NCBI RefSeq assembly: GCF_003946515.1
Contig: NZ_RHOM01000002.1
Coordinates: 1-64,000 of the forward strand
DNA: 64,000 nucleotides
Direction of reading: 5' to 3'
From: Companilactobacillus zhongbaensis
Lineage (GTDB): Bacteria; Bacillota; Bacilli; Lactobacillales; Lactobacillaceae
This document shows positions 17,435-28,984 of this stretch, piece by piece. The translations under genes and the position numbers were made by a program. Numbering within the stretch: position 1 is the stretch's first letter; every line of letters starts with the position of its first letter. A model generated the notes under the pieces. The model was not told the DNA's origin. It saw only the letters and a program-made list of their open reading frames with translations, and did not search any database.

Positions 17435-19153
17435 ATGTCTTGGCAAACAAACATGCAAACATGGCTCGACAATACTGAACTAGAGCCAGAATTAAAACAA
17501 CAACTAAACGAACTAAAAAAAGACAACGACCAAGCTGAAGAAGCTTTTTATGCTCCAATGGAATTTGGAACTGCCGGAATGCGTGGCGTTCTTGGACCTG
17601 GTATCAACCGGATGAACATTTACACAGTCAGACAAGCAGCAGAAGGTTTGGCTTTATTCATGGACACATTGGATGATGCAACTAAGAGCCGTGGGGTAGC
17701 AATCAGTTTCGATTCACGTTATCACTCACAAGACTTTGCAATTGAATCAGCTAAAGTTTTAGGTGCTCATGGAATCAAGAGTTACGTTTTTGACAGCCTT
17801 CGTCCAACACCTGAACTATCATTTGCTGTTAGAACACTTAATACATACGCCGGGATCATGATCACAGCTAGTCATAATCCTAAGCAATACAATGGATTCA
17901 AGATCTACGGTCCTGATGGTGGACAAATGCCTCCTAAAGAATCAGACAAGATTACTGAATACGTACGTAAAGCAGATGACCTTTTTGCCATTAAGGTTAA
18001 GACGGTTTACCAACTTCGTGAAGAAAAGCTAATGCAATTGATCGGTGAAGATGTCGACCAACAATACTTAGCTAAACTTGATACCGTAGTGGTAAATCAT
18101 GACTTGATCGAAAAAGTCGGACACAAGATGAAGTTTGTTTATTCACCATTGCACGGAACAGGTAAGATGATCGCACCTAAGATTTTCCAAGACTTAGGCT
18201 TTGAAAACTTCAACATGGTCAAAGAGCAAGCTATCTTAGACCCAGAGTTTGCGACAACACCTTTCCCAAATCCGGAATTTGCTCAAACTTTTGACTTAGC
18301 TATTGCCCTAGGTCAAAAAATCGAAGCTAACATTTTGATCGCAACAGATCCCGATGCCGATAGATTGGGTGCTGCCGTTCGTCAACCAGATGGTTCATAC
18401 AAGTTGATGACTGGTAATCAAATTGCTTCAGTCTTGTTAAACTACTTGCTCCAAGCTAAAAAAGAAACTAATGCATTACCTAACAACGGTGCCGTAGTTA
18501 AGTCGATCGTTTCGACTGAGTTAGCTACAGCCATTGCTGAAAAGTATGGCGTCAAGATGTATAACGTCTTGACTGGATTCAAGTACATTGCTGAAAAGAT
18601 CCAAAACTTCCAAGATAACAAAGATCATGAATTCCTCTTTGGTTTTGAAGAAAGTTATGGCTACTTAGTTAAACCTTTCGTTCGTGATAAGGATGCTATG
18701 CAATCAACTATTCTTTTGGCTGAAGCAGCTGCTTATTATGAGTCTAAAGGTAAGACCATTTATGATGCCTTAGAAGATCTTTATCAAGAATTCGGTTACT
18801 ATCGTGAGAAGACTATTTCGAAGACTTTTGATGGAGTTTCCGGTAAAGAACGGATGGCCTCGATCATGAAGGGTTTCCGTGAAGACGGATTTACTGAGAT
18901 CAACGGAGTCAAAGTAGTCGAAACGTTAGATTACTTAAATAAAACTGATAATAAAAATGGTCAAGTTTCCGATACTGGTTTGCCAAAGGCCGATGCCTTG
19001 AAATTTATTTTGGAAGACGGTACTTGGGTTGCTGTTAGACCATCAGGAACCGAACCTAAGATGAAATTTTACATTGGAATCACGAGTGATACGGACGAAA
19101 ATGCCGCTGAAAAATTAGCAGGTTTTGCTAAAGTCGTTGATTCTTGGGAATAA
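17435..19153 (+). CDS. pgm: Phosphoglucomutase/phosphomannomutase, alpha-phosphohexomutase family
   Basis: Interconverts glucose-1-phosphate and glucose-6-phosphate, feeding UDP-glucose and cell-wall sugar synthesis. 572 residues: substrate start EFGTAGMRG, phosphoserine loop TASHNPKQYNG (Ser146), metal loop ATDPDADRLG (about 302-311), sugar loop GFEESYGY and phosphate-binding loop RPSGTEPKMK. An AGGAGG site precedes the ATG. The first 100 nt are A+C-rich, like the Y-C flank, after which codon use returns to normal. Confidence 0.95.
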   Translation: MSWQTNMQTWLDNTELEPELKQQLNELKKDNDQAEEAFYAPMEFGTAGMRGVLGPGINRMNIYTVRQAAEGLALFMDTLDDATKSRGVAISFDSRYHSQDFAIESAKVLGAHGIKSYVFDSLRPTPELSFAVRTLNTYAGIMITASHNPKQYNGFKIYGPDGGQMPPKESDKITEYVRKADDLFAIKVKTVYQLREEKLMQLIGEDVDQQYLAKLDTVVVNHDLIEKVGHKMKFVYSPLHGTGKMIAPKIFQDLGFENFNMVKEQAILDPEFATTPFPNPEFAQTFDLAIALGQKIEANILIATDPDADRLGAAVRQPDGSYKLMTGNQIASVLLNYLLQAKKETNALPNNGAVVKSIVSTELATAIAEKYGVKMYNVLTGFKYIAEKIQNFQDNKDHEFLFGFEESYGYLVKPFVRDKDAMQSTILLAEAAAYYESKGKTIYDALEDLYQEFGYYREKTISKTFDGVSGKERMASIMKGFREDGFTEINGVKVVETLDYLNKTDNKNGQVSDTGLPKADALKFILEDGTWVAVRPSGTEPKMKFYIGITSDTDENAAEKLAGFAKVVDSWE

Positions 19154-19161
19154 AAAATATG

Positions 19162-19193
19162 TAGATGTGAATAATTTTCACATCTATTTTTTT
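19162..19193 (+). terminator. intrinsic terminator after pgm
   Basis: TAGATGTGAA (19162-19171) pairs with TTCACATCTA (19177-19186), followed by a T run. Confidence 0.9.
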
Positions 19194-19276
19194 ATGTTTT
19201 TTAAGGTTTGTGACAACCTTTATTGCGTTGCGATATAATATTTTGTATCGAAGTGTGATCAAAGGGGATTTTTATT

Positions 19277-20569
19277 TTGTCATCAAATCAACATTTATTA
19301 GTAATGTCGTTAGATTCATTAGGGTATAGAGACATCCGTGAGCATCAACAAGAATTACCAACTTTGAATAAGCTAGTTGATGGCGGTACTTGGGTCAAGT
19401 CAGTTACTGGGATCTACCCAACACTGACTTATCCATCACATACATCGATCATCACGGGTCAATATCCGAAGGACCACGGGATCGTTAATAATACTAAGAT
19501 CCAACCGGAGCGTCGCTCACCAGATTGGTATTGGTATCAAAAAGACGTCCGTTCGACGACGGTATACGATTTAGCTCGTCAAGCAGGATTGAAGACGGCT
19601 GCTTTTTTGTGGCCGGTCACTGCTGGGAGTAAGATCAACTACAATCTAGCCGAGATTTTTCCTAATCGGATCTGGACCAACCAAGTGTTAGTTTCGCTCA
19701 AAGCTAGTTCACCCGTCTTTTTACTCGAAATGAATCATAAATACGGCAAACTGCGCAATGGCATTAAACAACCACAACTCGATGATTTTATTACTGCTTG
19801 TGCAGTCGATACGATCGAAAATAAACAGCCTGATCTGACCTTGATCCATTTAGTGGATATGGACAGTATGCGTCATCGATACGGAGTTAGATCAATAGAA
19901 GCTATGGAAGCTTTACGCCGACTTGATAAACATGTTGAACAATTGATACAAGCAACTAAAAATGCCGGTACCTTCGATAAAACTAACTTCGTCGTCTTAG
20001 GTGATCATTATCAGATCAATGTTACGAAGATGATCCACTTAAACACGCTATTTGCGCAAAAGGGATGGCTCAAAGCTAAAGCTGATCAAACTTTTAGTAA
20101 AGATTGGCAAGCAATGGCCAAAACTTGTGATGGTTCGACTTACATCTACACACAAAATTTTGAGCAGCTCGAACAATTAAAACAGCTCATCCAAAATGTT
20201 GAGGGGGTCGAGAAAGTCTACACTCAACAAGAAGCAAAGTCTCGCGGGGCTGATCCTAAGTGTAGTTTGATGGTGGAAGCAAAAGCTGGTTATTATTTCA
20301 CCGATGAAAGTGATCGTCCGACCGTTGTTGAACGGGTCGATCCCAAGTCACTCGGAAAACCAGACCGTTATCATGGTGTCCACGGCTATGATCCCGACAA
20401 AACAGACTATCAAACTACCTTGATTTTTAACGGACCAGCTATTAAAGAAGGAACGACCGTTGAAAAAGCTAACTTGGTCGATGAAGCACCAACGTTTGCT
20501 AAACTCCTCGGTTTGAAATTTGAAAGTGAAATTGCAGGTCAATGCATTGATGAGGTCTTCAAAAAATAA
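19277..20569 (+). CDS. Type I phosphodiesterase / nucleotide pyrophosphatase family protein
   Basis: An alkaline phosphatase-superfamily hydrolase of 430 residues. Metal and nucleophile sites are visible: MSLDSLGY near the start, YPSHTSIITGQYPKDHGIVNN with the nucleophilic Ser/Thr, LVDMDSMRHRYG, GDHYQI, and HGVHGYDP near the end. Relatives cleave phosphodiester or pyrophosphate bonds of nucleotides or sugar nucleotides; the substrate here is unknown. No signal peptide is visible, so it is probably cytosolic. It starts at TTG 8 nt after AAAGGGG and is likely co-transcribed with the UMF1 transporter that follows. Confidence 0.85.
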   Translation: MSSNQHLLVMSLDSLGYRDIREHQQELPTLNKLVDGGTWVKSVTGIYPTLTYPSHTSIITGQYPKDHGIVNNTKIQPERRSPDWYWYQKDVRSTTVYDLARQAGLKTAAFLWPVTAGSKINYNLAEIFPNRIWTNQVLVSLKASSPVFLLEMNHKYGKLRNGIKQPQLDDFITACAVDTIENKQPDLTLIHLVDMDSMRHRYGVRSIEAMEALRRLDKHVEQLIQATKNAGTFDKTNFVVLGDHYQINVTKMIHLNTLFAQKGWLKAKADQTFSKDWQAMAKTCDGSTYIYTQNFEQLEQLKQLIQNVEGVEKVYTQQEAKSRGADPKCSLMVEAKAGYYFTDESDRPTVVERVDPKSLGKPDRYHGVHGYDPDKTDYQTTLIFNGPAIKEGTTVEKANLVDEAPTFAKLLGLKFESEIAGQCIDEVFKK

Positions 20570-20580
20570 GGGGTGTCAAT

Positions 20581-21828
20581 TTGAAAATCAATAAGAAACA
20601 ATGGAGTTGGATCCTCTATGACTGGGCTAATTCTGGTTATGGGATCATCGTTACGACTGCAGTTTTACCAGTCTACTTTAAGTCAGTTGCTCAAGCCGAT
20701 GGGGTCGCAGCTGCTAGTGCTACGGCATACTGGGGATATGCCAATAGTTTTGGGACATTATTAGTCTCGCTCTTAGCACCATTTTTAGGCGCTTTAGCCG
20801 ATTATCCCAACTTTAAAAAACGTTTATTGAATGGCTTTTGTTGGTTAGGAATGATCATGACTTTAGGCTTAGCCTTGATGCCAACTAGTCAATGGCAGTG
20901 GCTTTTGGCCATATACATAATTTCCTCGATCGGCTATTCTGCCAGTAATTTATTTTATGATAGCTTTTTAATGGATGTGGCTGACAATCAGCAAATGAAT
21001 AAGATCTCGACTCACGGTTATGCCTACGGTTATTTAGGTGGAGTCGTAGTCTTCGCGCTCTTCTTAGTCTTGTATTTGACGAATGGGTTCGGTGCGATGA
21101 CCGGCTACGGCGTTTCGCGCTTAGCTTTTCTGATTGCCGCCATTTGGTGGTTCGTCTTTTACTTACCACTGCAAAAAAACGTTCATCAAATTTATTCAGT
21201 ACCACCAACATCTGCTCCATTATTAGGAAGTTTCAAACGAGTTTTTAAAACTATCAAACACATTGCTCAATATAAAGAAGTTGCTTGGTTCTTAGTCGCA
21301 TATTTCTTCTATATCGATGGCGTTGATACTATTTTTACGATGGCAACGGTTATCGGAATGGACATTGGTGTTAAGACTAGTACCTTGATGATCATCATGT
21401 TAGTCGTTCAATTAGTGGCATTCCCATTCTCGATTGTCTTCGGCTGGATCGCCGATAAAGCTGGAACTCGTGCTGGTATTTTATTAGGTATTTTCGTCTA
21501 CTTAGTAATTTGTTTGTACGCTTTGAACCTGCATACGACCGCTGATTTTTGGATCCTTGCCATCATGGTAGGAACAGTTCAAGGTGGACTACAGGCCTTG
21601 AGTAGATCTTATTTCGGTAAAATCATTCCTAAAGAATCCGGAAGCGAATTTTTCGGTTTCTACAATATTTTAGGTAAGTTCTCTGCAGTCATGGGTCCTG
21701 CCTTAGTCGGTATTGTGACACAAATGACTGGTAGATCAACGATCGGAGCCGGTTCTTTGAGCGTCTTGTTCTTAGTTGGCTTGATCATTTTTGCCATGTT
21801 ACCTCGATTATCAAAACCAGTTAAATAA
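20581..21828 (+). CDS. MFS transporter, UMF1/Atg22 family
   Basis: 415 residues with about twelve transmembrane helices, beginning with SWILYDWANSGYGIIVTTAV, the hallmark of the UMF1/Atg22-like branch of the major facilitator superfamily. Fungal Atg22 exports amino acids from the vacuole; the bacterial substrates are unknown. TTG 20581 follows a GGGGTG site, 11 nt after the phosphodiesterase stop. A hydrolysis-and-transport unit is possible but unproven. Confidence 0.88.
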   Translation: MKINKKQWSWILYDWANSGYGIIVTTAVLPVYFKSVAQADGVAAASATAYWGYANSFGTLLVSLLAPFLGALADYPNFKKRLLNGFCWLGMIMTLGLALMPTSQWQWLLAIYIISSIGYSASNLFYDSFLMDVADNQQMNKISTHGYAYGYLGGVVVFALFLVLYLTNGFGAMTGYGVSRLAFLIAAIWWFVFYLPLQKNVHQIYSVPPTSAPLLGSFKRVFKTIKHIAQYKEVAWFLVAYFFYIDGVDTIFTMATVIGMDIGVKTSTLMIIMLVVQLVAFPFSIVFGWIADKAGTRAGILLGIFVYLVICLYALNLHTTADFWILAIMVGTVQGGLQALSRSYFGKIIPKESGSEFFGFYNILGKFSAVMGPALVGIVTQMTGRSTIGAGSLSVLFLVGLIIFAMLPRLSKPVK

Positions 21829-21887
21829 ATAGCGAAAGTATGTTCGATATGTTAATATGTAATCGATATATATTTTCTAACGCAAAT

Positions 21888-21923
21888 TACATCTAATTCA
21901 GTTTGAGTTAGATGTATTTTTTG
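21888..21923 (+). terminator. intrinsic terminator between the UMF1 gene and uvrB
   Basis: ACATCTAA (21889-21896) pairs with TTAGATGT (21908-21915), followed by ATTTTTTG. Confidence 0.8.
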
Positions 21924-21941
21924 TCTTTGGGAGGTTTCAAT

Positions 21942-23954
21942 TTGATAGATAGAGTGGATGATAATAAGTTTGATCTGGTCTCAAAGTACTCACCAGCTGG
22001 TGACCAGCAACAAGCCATTGATAAGTTGACCAAGGGCTTTGAAGATGGGGAAAAAGAAATGACCCTTGAAGGTGCCACTGGTACTGGTAAGACTTTTACG
22101 ATGGCCAATGTCATTAAGAATTTGAACAAACCAACTCTGATCATTTCTCACAACAAGACTTTAGCCGGTCAGCTTTACGGAGAAATGAAGGAATTTTTCC
22201 CACACAACGCTGTGGAATACTTTGTTAGTTATTATGATTACTACCAACCGGAGGCTTATGTGCCTTCAAGTGATACATACATCGAAAAAGATTCGAGTAT
22301 CAATGATGAAATTGATAAATTGCGACACTCGGCAACTAGTTCCTTACTAGAAAGAAATGACGTGATCGTGGTCGCTTCAGTTTCTTGTATTTTCGGATTA
22401 GGTGATCCACGAGAATATTCAGATAGCATCATTTCTTTAAGAACTGGACAAGAGATCTCCAGAAATGAGTTGCTTGAAGAATTAGTCGAAAACCAATTTG
22501 AACGTAATGACATCGACTTCCAACGTGGACGTTTCCGTGTTCGTGGGGATGTAGTCGATATTTTTCCAGCCTCAAGGGATGATAATGCCATCCGGGTGGA
22601 ATTTTTTGGCGATGAGATCGACCGGATCATTGAAATGAATGCTTTAACTGGTGAGATCATTGGCTCAATGGACCATATTGGTATCTTCCCAGCTACTCAC
22701 TTTATGATCAGCGATGCCAAGATGGAACAAGCTTTGGATCGGATTCAAAAGGAACTTGATGTCCAAGTAAAGACTTTTGAAGGTGAAGGCAAATTGCTTG
22801 AAGCACAACGGATCAAGCAAAGAACTGAATACGATATCGAGATGATGCGAGAAATGGGTTACACTTCCGGTATCGAGAATTATTCACGACACATGGAAGG
22901 CCGTGCAGAAGGTGAACCACCATTTACCTTGCTCGACTTCTTCCCGAAAGATTTCAATATCATGATCGACGAGTCTCACGTTACTATGCCACAGATCAGA
23001 GGGATGTATAACGGTGACCGTGCCAGAAAACAAATGTTAGTTAATTATGGTTTCCGACTTCCTAGTGCCTTGGACAACCGTCCTTTACGGCTCGAAGAAT
23101 TTGAAAAGCACGTTAACCGGATCATGTACGTTTCGGCTACTCCAGGTCCTTATGAACTTGAAAGAACTGATGACGTCGTTAAACAGATCATCCGTCCAAC
23201 AGGCTTGCTCGATCCAGAGATCGAAGTCAGACCGATCATGGGTCAGATCGATGATTTAGTTGCCGAGATCAATGACCGAGTTGAAAAAAATGAGCGGGTC
23301 TTTGTCACGACTTTAACGAAGAAAATGGCTGAGGATCTGACCGATTACTTTAAAGACCTTGGGATCAAAGTTCGTTACTTACATAGTGATATTAAGACTA
23401 TCGAGCGGTCGCAGATCATCCGTGACTTGCGTTTAGGTAAGTTCGATGTCTTGATCGGTATCAACTTACTTCGTGAAGGTATTGATGTTCCTGAAGTATC
23501 ATTGATCGCGATTTTGGATGCTGACAAGGAAGGCTTTTTACGGGCTGAACGTTCCTTAGTCCAAATCATCGGACGTGCATCTAGAAATGAACATGGTAAA
23601 GTTATAATGTATGCTGACAGTGTGACCGAGTCTATGAAAGCTGCTATCGATAAGACGGCACATAGACGTGAGATCCAAATGGCATTCAACAAAGAACACG
23701 GGATCACTCCGAAGACAATCGTTAAACCGATCAGGGATGCGATCTCGATGTTCCACAAAGTTGATAATTCGGAATCTGAGAAGGAACAGATCACAGAAGA
23801 AAACTTAGACTTTGAAAATATGACGAAGAAGCAAAAGAACGAATTGATCAGTAACTTAACTGAACAAATGGAATCAGCAGCGAAGAAACTTGATTTTGAA
23901 GGAGCTGCCAATCTTCGTGATACAATTCTAGAATTAAAGGCGGAAATGAATTAA
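21942..23954 (+). CDS. uvrB: Excinuclease ABC subunit B
   Basis: The damage-verifying helicase-like subunit of nucleotide excision repair. 670 residues from TTG 21942, chosen because GGGAGG lies 8 nt upstream; the earlier ATG at 21912 lies inside the terminator and lacks a site. P-loop GATGTGKT (about 44-51), the beta-hairpin [12 protein letters not shown], helicase motifs including DESHV and [12 protein letters not shown], and a C-terminal UVR helix pair ([11 protein letters not shown]) that binds UvrC. uvrA starts 2 nt later. Confidence 0.97.
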   Translation: MIDRVDDNKFDLVSKYSPAGDQQQAIDKLTKGFEDGEKEMTLEGATGTGKTFTMANVIKNLNKPTLIISHNKTLAGQLYGEMKEFFPHNAVEYFVSYYDYYQPEAYVPSSDTYIEKDSSINDEIDKLRHSATSSLLERNDVIVVASVSCIFGLGDPREYSDSIISLRTGQEISRNELLEELVENQFERNDIDFQRGRFRVRGDVVDIFPASRDDNAIRVEFFGDEIDRIIEMNALTGEIIGSMDHIGIFPATHFMISDAKMEQALDRIQKELDVQVKTFEGEGKLLEAQRIKQRTEYDIEMMREMGYTSGIENYSRHMEGRAEGEPPFTLLDFFPKDFNIMIDESHVTMPQIRGMYNGDRARKQMLVNYGFRLPSALDNRPLRLEEFEKHVNRIMYVSATPGPYELERTDDVVKQIIRPTGLLDPEIEVRPIMGQIDDLVAEINDRVEKNERVFVTTLTKKMAEDLTDYFKDLGIKVRYLHSDIKTIERSQIIRDLRLGKFDVLIGINLLREGIDVPEVSLIAILDADKEGFLRAERSLVQIIGRASRNEHGKVIMYADSVTESMKAAIDKTAHRREIQMAFNKEHGITPKTIVKPIRDAISMFHKVDNSESEKEQITEENLDFENMTKKQKNELISNLTEQMESAAKKLDFEGAANLRDTILELKAEMN

Positions 23955-23956
23955 GT

Positions 23957-26818
23957 ATGCTGAATGATAAAATAATAATTCATGGGGCACGTGCTCACAA
24001 TTTAAAGAATGTTAACGTAACTATTCCCCGCGATAAGTTAGTCGTAATGACAGGACTTTCTGGATCAGGGAAGAGTTCTTTAGCGTTCGATACTTTATAT
24101 GCAGAAGGGCAAAGACGTTATGTAGAAAGTCTTTCTTCTTATGCCAGACAATTTTTAGGACAAATGGATAAGCCAGACGTTGATTCGATCGATGGTTTGA
24201 GTCCAGCAATCTCGATCGACCAAAAGACTACCTCAAAGAATCCTCGGTCGACCGTGGGTACTGTAACTGAGATCAACGACTACTTACGTTTGCTCTGGGC
24301 AAGAGTTGGTACACCGATCTGTCCAAATGATGGAACGGTCATTACGAGCCAATCGGCTCAACAAATGGTCGATGCAATTTTGAAATTGGATGAGGGAACC
24401 AAACTCCAAGTTTTGTCACCAGTTATTCGTGCCAAGAAAGGTCAACATAAAAAGGCCTTAGCTCAGATCCAGAAACAAGGTTACGTCAGAATTCGTGTTG
24501 ACGGTGAGATCCACGATGTCAGCGAGGATCTTGATCTTGATAAGAATAAAAAACACGATATCGACGTCGTAGTCGACCGGATCGTGATCAATGATCATAT
24601 CAAATCACGTTTGACTGATTCTGTTGAAGCAGCCTTACGTTTATCCGATGGTTACATGAACGTTGATGTAATTGGTTCTGACTTGATGGTCTTTTCCGAG
24701 AAAAATGCTTGTCCTCTCTGTGGATTTACTGTGGGTGAGTTGGAACCAAGACTATTTTCTTTCAATGCTCCCTTTGGTGCTTGTGAGGTCTGCGATGGTT
24801 TAGGGATGAAACTAGAAGTCGATGAAGACTTAGTGATCCCTGATCGTAGTAAGAGTTTAGCTGAAGGTGCAATTGCACCTTGGAATCCGATCAGTTCGCA
24901 ATATTATCCACAAATGTTAGCTCAAGCTGCCAAAGAATTTAAGATCAATATGGATACACCATTCAATAAATTGTCGAAACGTGAACAAGATATCATTTTG
25001 AATGGTTCCAATGGTAAGATGTTCCATTTCCACTACGAAAATGATTTCGGAAGTGTTCGTGACGTAGATGTTCCTTTTGAAGGAGTCATACCAAATGTTA
25101 ACCGTCGTTACCATGAGACTAGCAGTGACTTCACACGTGAAGTAATGCGTAAATATATGACTGAGTTAACTTGTCCAGCTTGTCACGGTAAGCGACTCAA
25201 TCGGAAGGCTTTAGCTGTTAAGATCTCAGGCAAAGATATTGCTGAAGCTTCAGATTTGTCTATCAAAGATTCATTACCATTTTTCAAAGCAGTTAAATTA
25301 GGTGAACAAAATACTGTTATTGCTAAACCAATTTTAAAAGAGGTCAGAGATCGTCTCGCCTTTTTGATCAATGTTGGTTTGGATTATTTAACATTGTCTC
25401 GTTCTGCCGGAACGCTTTCAGGTGGTGAGGCTCAACGGATCCGTTTGGCAACTCAGATCGGTTCGAACTTATCAGGGGTTATGTATATTTTGGATGAGCC
25501 TTCGATCGGATTGCACCAACGTGATAATGATCGTTTGATCAGTTCCTTGAAAAAGATGCGTGATCTAGGAAATACTTTGATCGTGGTTGAACACGATGAG
25601 GATACGATGCGTGCGGCTGATTACTTGATCGATGTCGGTCCTGGTGCCGGCGAAAATGGTGGCCGGATCGTTGCTACCGGAACTCCTGAAGAGGTCGAAA
25701 AGAATCCTAAGTCATTGACGGGACAATATTTGGCTGGTAAGAAGTTTGTGCCAGTGCCATTGGAACGTCGAAAAGGTAACGGTGAATTTATTGAAGTAAA
25801 AGGTGCTAGCGAGAATAACTTGAAGAACTTAAACGTTAAGTTCCCACTAGGTAAATTTACTTTGGTTACCGGTGTTTCTGGATCTGGTAAATCAACCTTA
25901 GTTAATATGATTTTGAAACGGGCATTAGCACAAAAGATGAACCGAAATTCACAAAAGCCTGGTAAATATAAGAGCATTAAAGGTTATGAGCAATTAGACA
26001 AGATGATTGCTATCGATCAAAGTCCGATAGGACGTACTCCTCGGAGTAACCCAGCTACTTATACTGGCGTTTTTGATGATATCCGAAATCTCTTCTCACA
26101 GACTAACGAAGCAAAACTCCGTGGATATAAGAAGGGGAGATTCTCCTTCAACATAAAAGGCGGACGCTGTGAGAACTGTCGTGGTGATGGTATTATCAAG
26201 ATCGAAATGAACTTTTTGCCAGATGTTTATGTACCTTGTGAGGTTTGTCATGGTACTCGTTACAATTCAGAAACTTTGGAAGTAACTTATAAGGGTAAAA
26301 ATATCGCTGAAGTTCTTGATATGAAGGTTGCTGAAGCCTTAGATTTCTTCAGCAATATCCCACGGATCAAGCGCAAGTTGCAAACTATTGTTGATGTTGG
26401 TTTAGGCTATGTTTCATTAGGCCAATCAGCTACACAATTGTCCGGTGGTGAAGCTCAAAGAATGAAGTTAGCCTCAGAATTGTATAAACGTTCCAACGGT
26501 AAAAACTTCTACATCTTAGATGAACCAACGACTGGATTGCATACTGACGATATCAAGCGTTTGCTCGATGTCTTGCAACGACTAGTCGATGAAGGTAATA
26601 CCGTCTTAGTGATTGAGCACAATCTTGATGTTATTAAGAATGCTGACTGGATCATCGACCTCGGCCCTGACGGTGGTGAAGGTGGCGGTCAAATAGTCGC
26701 TACCGGAACTCCGGAAAAAATCGCTACGGTCAAAGAAAGTTATACTGGCCAATATTTAGCACCGATCTTAAAACGTGATACTAAGCGTACTGAAGAATCG
26801 TTAAATAAGAGTAAATAA
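23957..26818 (+). CDS. uvrA: Excinuclease ABC subunit A
   Basis: The damage-recognition ATPase of nucleotide excision repair, 953 residues with two ABC modules. The first P-loop is [10 protein letters not shown] (about 33-42) and the second [10 protein letters not shown]. Zinc sites are CPLCGF...CEVC and CENCRGDG...CEVC. ABC signatures are [11 protein letters not shown] and [11 protein letters not shown]. It is coupled to uvrB with a 2-nt gap. The start GTATGCTG follows the uvrB stop, and the ribosome site lies within the end of uvrB. Confidence 0.97.
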   Translation: MLNDKIIIHGARAHNLKNVNVTIPRDKLVVMTGLSGSGKSSLAFDTLYAEGQRRYVESLSSYARQFLGQMDKPDVDSIDGLSPAISIDQKTTSKNPRSTVGTVTEINDYLRLLWARVGTPICPNDGTVITSQSAQQMVDAILKLDEGTKLQVLSPVIRAKKGQHKKALAQIQKQGYVRIRVDGEIHDVSEDLDLDKNKKHDIDVVVDRIVINDHIKSRLTDSVEAALRLSDGYMNVDVIGSDLMVFSEKNACPLCGFTVGELEPRLFSFNAPFGACEVCDGLGMKLEVDEDLVIPDRSKSLAEGAIAPWNPISSQYYPQMLAQAAKEFKINMDTPFNKLSKREQDIILNGSNGKMFHFHYENDFGSVRDVDVPFEGVIPNVNRRYHETSSDFTREVMRKYMTELTCPACHGKRLNRKALAVKISGKDIAEASDLSIKDSLPFFKAVKLGEQNTVIAKPILKEVRDRLAFLINVGLDYLTLSRSAGTLSGGEAQRIRLATQIGSNLSGVMYILDEPSIGLHQRDNDRLISSLKKMRDLGNTLIVVEHDEDTMRAADYLIDVGPGAGENGGRIVATGTPEEVEKNPKSLTGQYLAGKKFVPVPLERRKGNGEFIEVKGASENNLKNLNVKFPLGKFTLVTGVSGSGKSTLVNMILKRALAQKMNRNSQKPGKYKSIKGYEQLDKMIAIDQSPIGRTPRSNPATYTGVFDDIRNLFSQTNEAKLRGYKKGRFSFNIKGGRCENCRGDGIIKIEMNFLPDVYVPCEVCHGTRYNSETLEVTYKGKNIAEVLDMKVAEALDFFSNIPRIKRKLQTIVDVGLGYVSLGQSATQLSGGEAQRMKLASELYKRSNGKNFYILDEPTTGLHTDDIKRLLDVLQRLVDEGNTVLVIEHNLDVIKNADWIIDLGPDGGEGGGQIVATGTPEKIATVKESYTGQYLAPILKRDTKRTEESLNKSK

Positions 26819-26847
26819 AAAACAGCCGATCAGGCTGTTTTTTTTTG
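26816..26847 (+). terminator. terminator between convergent uvrA and the antiporter gene
   Basis: AACAGCC (26821-26827) pairs with GGCTGTT (26833-26839). A runs on the left and T runs on the right let it work in both directions for the converging genes. Confidence 0.9.
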
Positions 26848-26849
26848 TG

Positions 26850-28856
26850 TCATTCTTCTGGACCGACCGATTGAACGTAAACCAATTGGTCAGTTGATAT
26901 TTGTTCATATAGGGCATTGCTGAGTGCATTGCTATAAATTTTTTGGTTAGTTTGCGATTGGATGAAATTATATTCTTGTTGAAAAGCCTGAATCAGCAAT
27001 TCATTTTGCTCTTCAGCATATTTATTATCACCTGATAAACGACGATGTTTTTCATCGTATGCACGGCGAACAATGCTAATTTCGCGGGCATTTTCGTTGG
27101 TAGTATTTTGATTAAGAAATTCCGTTATTTTTAGGTAGAGTTCTTTTTCTACATCGGTAAATTGCGACCAAAATTCTTGTCGCTGAGCTAGCATATCTTC
27201 TCGAGAGGTAAATTTTGCCATTTGCTCTTTCCTCTTTTTCCGATTTGCTCGGGCACGAGAGCTGAGCGAAAGTCGGCCAACAATTTGAAACTTAATAAAC
27301 CACCAAAGTCGTTTCCAGGCTCTCTGTTGATATTGGAAGATAGTTTTTTGCGTCATCCGCATGTAAAAGTCCGCCATCCTTTGATCGATTTTATTGTCAT
27401 CGACCAGGTTTTGGATGAAATTAGATTCAATATCAAAGCAATGATTGAAAATGTCATTCAACTTGGTACGATCTACTTCGGTTTCAACTACACGCTGTCC
27501 TTCAAGAATGCTGATAACTTCACTGACGACCGGTGAATTAGGATGTTTTGCCGTTAAATTGTTGATCGAATTAGTGACCATCTCACTTTTGGCTTTAGTC
27601 AATTCCGCTTGGGTAAAGTGATCAACCTTTTTCGGTAACATTCTTGGCAGTACGATGGTTGGGATGATCAAGCTAGTTAAAATGACTACGGTGGCAATGA
27701 AGATGATGTCAGTTCGATAAGTGAAAGGCTGGCCATTCAAAGTTAGCGGAAGCGAGAAGGCCAAAGATAAAGTGATAGTTCCGTGCACGCCACTAAATGC
27801 TGAAACGAGACTGTTCATTTTTTTATCGTGACTGTTGAATGAACGGATCCGGGCAAATCCTAGTTGGATCCATAAGAAGCGCATCACCGTCATTGCGATA
27901 TAAAGCAATAGTCCGATGCCGATTAGACTGATGATGGAATTGGTTCCTCGATGAGCTAAATCTTGAATGACTCGCGGAAGAGATAATCCTAATAAGACGA
28001 AAACAATACCATTTAAAATCGAAGCAAAGACCGACCAAGTAGTATTCATGACTATTTGCAGGCGTGACGAGGTCAGACGTAATCTTTCTTGTTGAACTCC
28101 GTGAAGCAATCCAGTCATAACTACTGCTAAAATACCGGAAACGCCTAATGCTTCCGCAATCAAATAGACGACAAATGGTGTCATCAATGTATAGGGCACC
28201 ATTACTGAAGGCGTGTCGACGTGATTGTTGATGAATTTGATCCGGACGGAAATAATGATTGAGCCCAATATAGTACCAACAATAATTCCGCCAAAAAAGA
28301 CGTACAGAAAATTGCCGATCCCTGCCCAAACAGAAAATTGACCTGTGATCACGGCAGCAGTGGCTAAGTTTAAAGCGACGATACCGGACGCATCATTGAA
28401 CAGTGACTCATTTTCCAAGGTGGACATGACTTCTTTCGGCACTAGCACTTTCGAAGTTATCGAGGAAACAGCCACGGCATCGGTAGGAACGATGATCGCA
28501 CCGAGAGCAAAACACAGAGCCGTACTGAACTGAGGTAGGAAAAAGTTAGTGATACCTCCAACTACTAAGATGGAAATGACGGCCAATTCGACCGCTAAGG
28601 AAAAAGTCGTACTGAAGTTTTGAGTTAGCTTTTTCAGACTAGTATTTTGGCCGTCATTGAACATCAACATGGAAATTATGACTAGCATGAAAATTTCTGG
28701 TTCGAGTTCGAAATGACGATAAAGTGGGAAGGTCGCTAATATCAATCCCGCTGCTATCTGAAGAAATGCTACTGGTACTTGTTGGAATTTAGTAAAAATC
28801 GCATTGGCTACTATTACTGCTGCTATTAATAGTAGGATCGAAAAGACTGTGTTCAA
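26850..28856 (-). CDS. Monovalent cation/H+ antiporter, NhaP/CPA1 family
   Basis: 668 residues with about twelve transmembrane helices and a cytosolic C-terminal domain of about 250 residues. The CPA1 core is clear: IVPTDAVAVSSI with the ion-site Asp, ESLFNDASGIVALNL, and GVHGTITLSLAFSLPL. It exchanges Na+ or K+ for H+. It starts at TTG with AGGAGG 9 nt upstream, on the opposite strand to uvrA and rapZ. A paralogue of the same layout is at 60161-62305. Confidence 0.9.
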   Translation of the reverse strand: MNTVFSILLLIAAVIVANAIFTKFQQVPVAFLQIAAGLILATFPLYRHFELEPEIFMLVIISMLMFNDGQNTSLKKLTQNFSTTFSLAVELAVISILVVGGITNFFLPQFSTALCFALGAIIVPTDAVAVSSITSKVLVPKEVMSTLENESLFNDASGIVALNLATAAVITGQFSVWAGIGNFLYVFFGGIIVGTILGSIIISVRIKFINNHVDTPSVMVPYTLMTPFVVYLIAEALGVSGILAVVMTGLLHGVQQERLRLTSSRLQIVMNTTWSVFASILNGIVFVLLGLSLPRVIQDLAHRGTNSIISLIGIGLLLYIAMTVMRFLWIQLGFARIRSFNSHDKKMNSLVSAFSGVHGTITLSLAFSLPLTLNGQPFTYRTDIIFIATVVILTSLIIPTIVLPRMLPKKVDHFTQAELTKAKSEMVTNSINNLTAKHPNSPVVSEVISILEGQRVVETEVDRTKLNDIFNHCFDIESNFIQNLVDDNKIDQRMADFYMRMTQKTIFQYQQRAWKRLWWFIKFQIVGRLSLSSRARANRKKRKEQMAKFTSREDMLAQRQEFWSQFTDVEKELYLKITEFLNQNTTNENAREISIVRRAYDEKHRRLSGDNKYAEEQNELLIQAFQQEYNFIQSQTNQKIYSNALSNALYEQISTDQLVYVQSVGPEE

Positions 28857-28984
28857 TGGATTAGTCCTCCTGGAGTCGTAATTATAGGTTTAGTTTACGC
28901 TTTATTGTTGGGTTGTAAACTTGGGTTTTGGTTTGAGTGGGGGAGTATTGGTGTGTTTGGGTAGAGATGTTTAGCTTTATTAGA

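Noticed and set aside
23375-23911. 178-codon minus-strand ORF within uvrB
   Set aside because: Complete overlap with the conserved helicase and UVR regions of uvrB; it is a shadow frame.
27823-28329. 168-codon minus-strand ORF in a second frame of the antiporter gene
   Set aside because: Overlaps the CPA1 core in another frame of the same strand, with no start signal.
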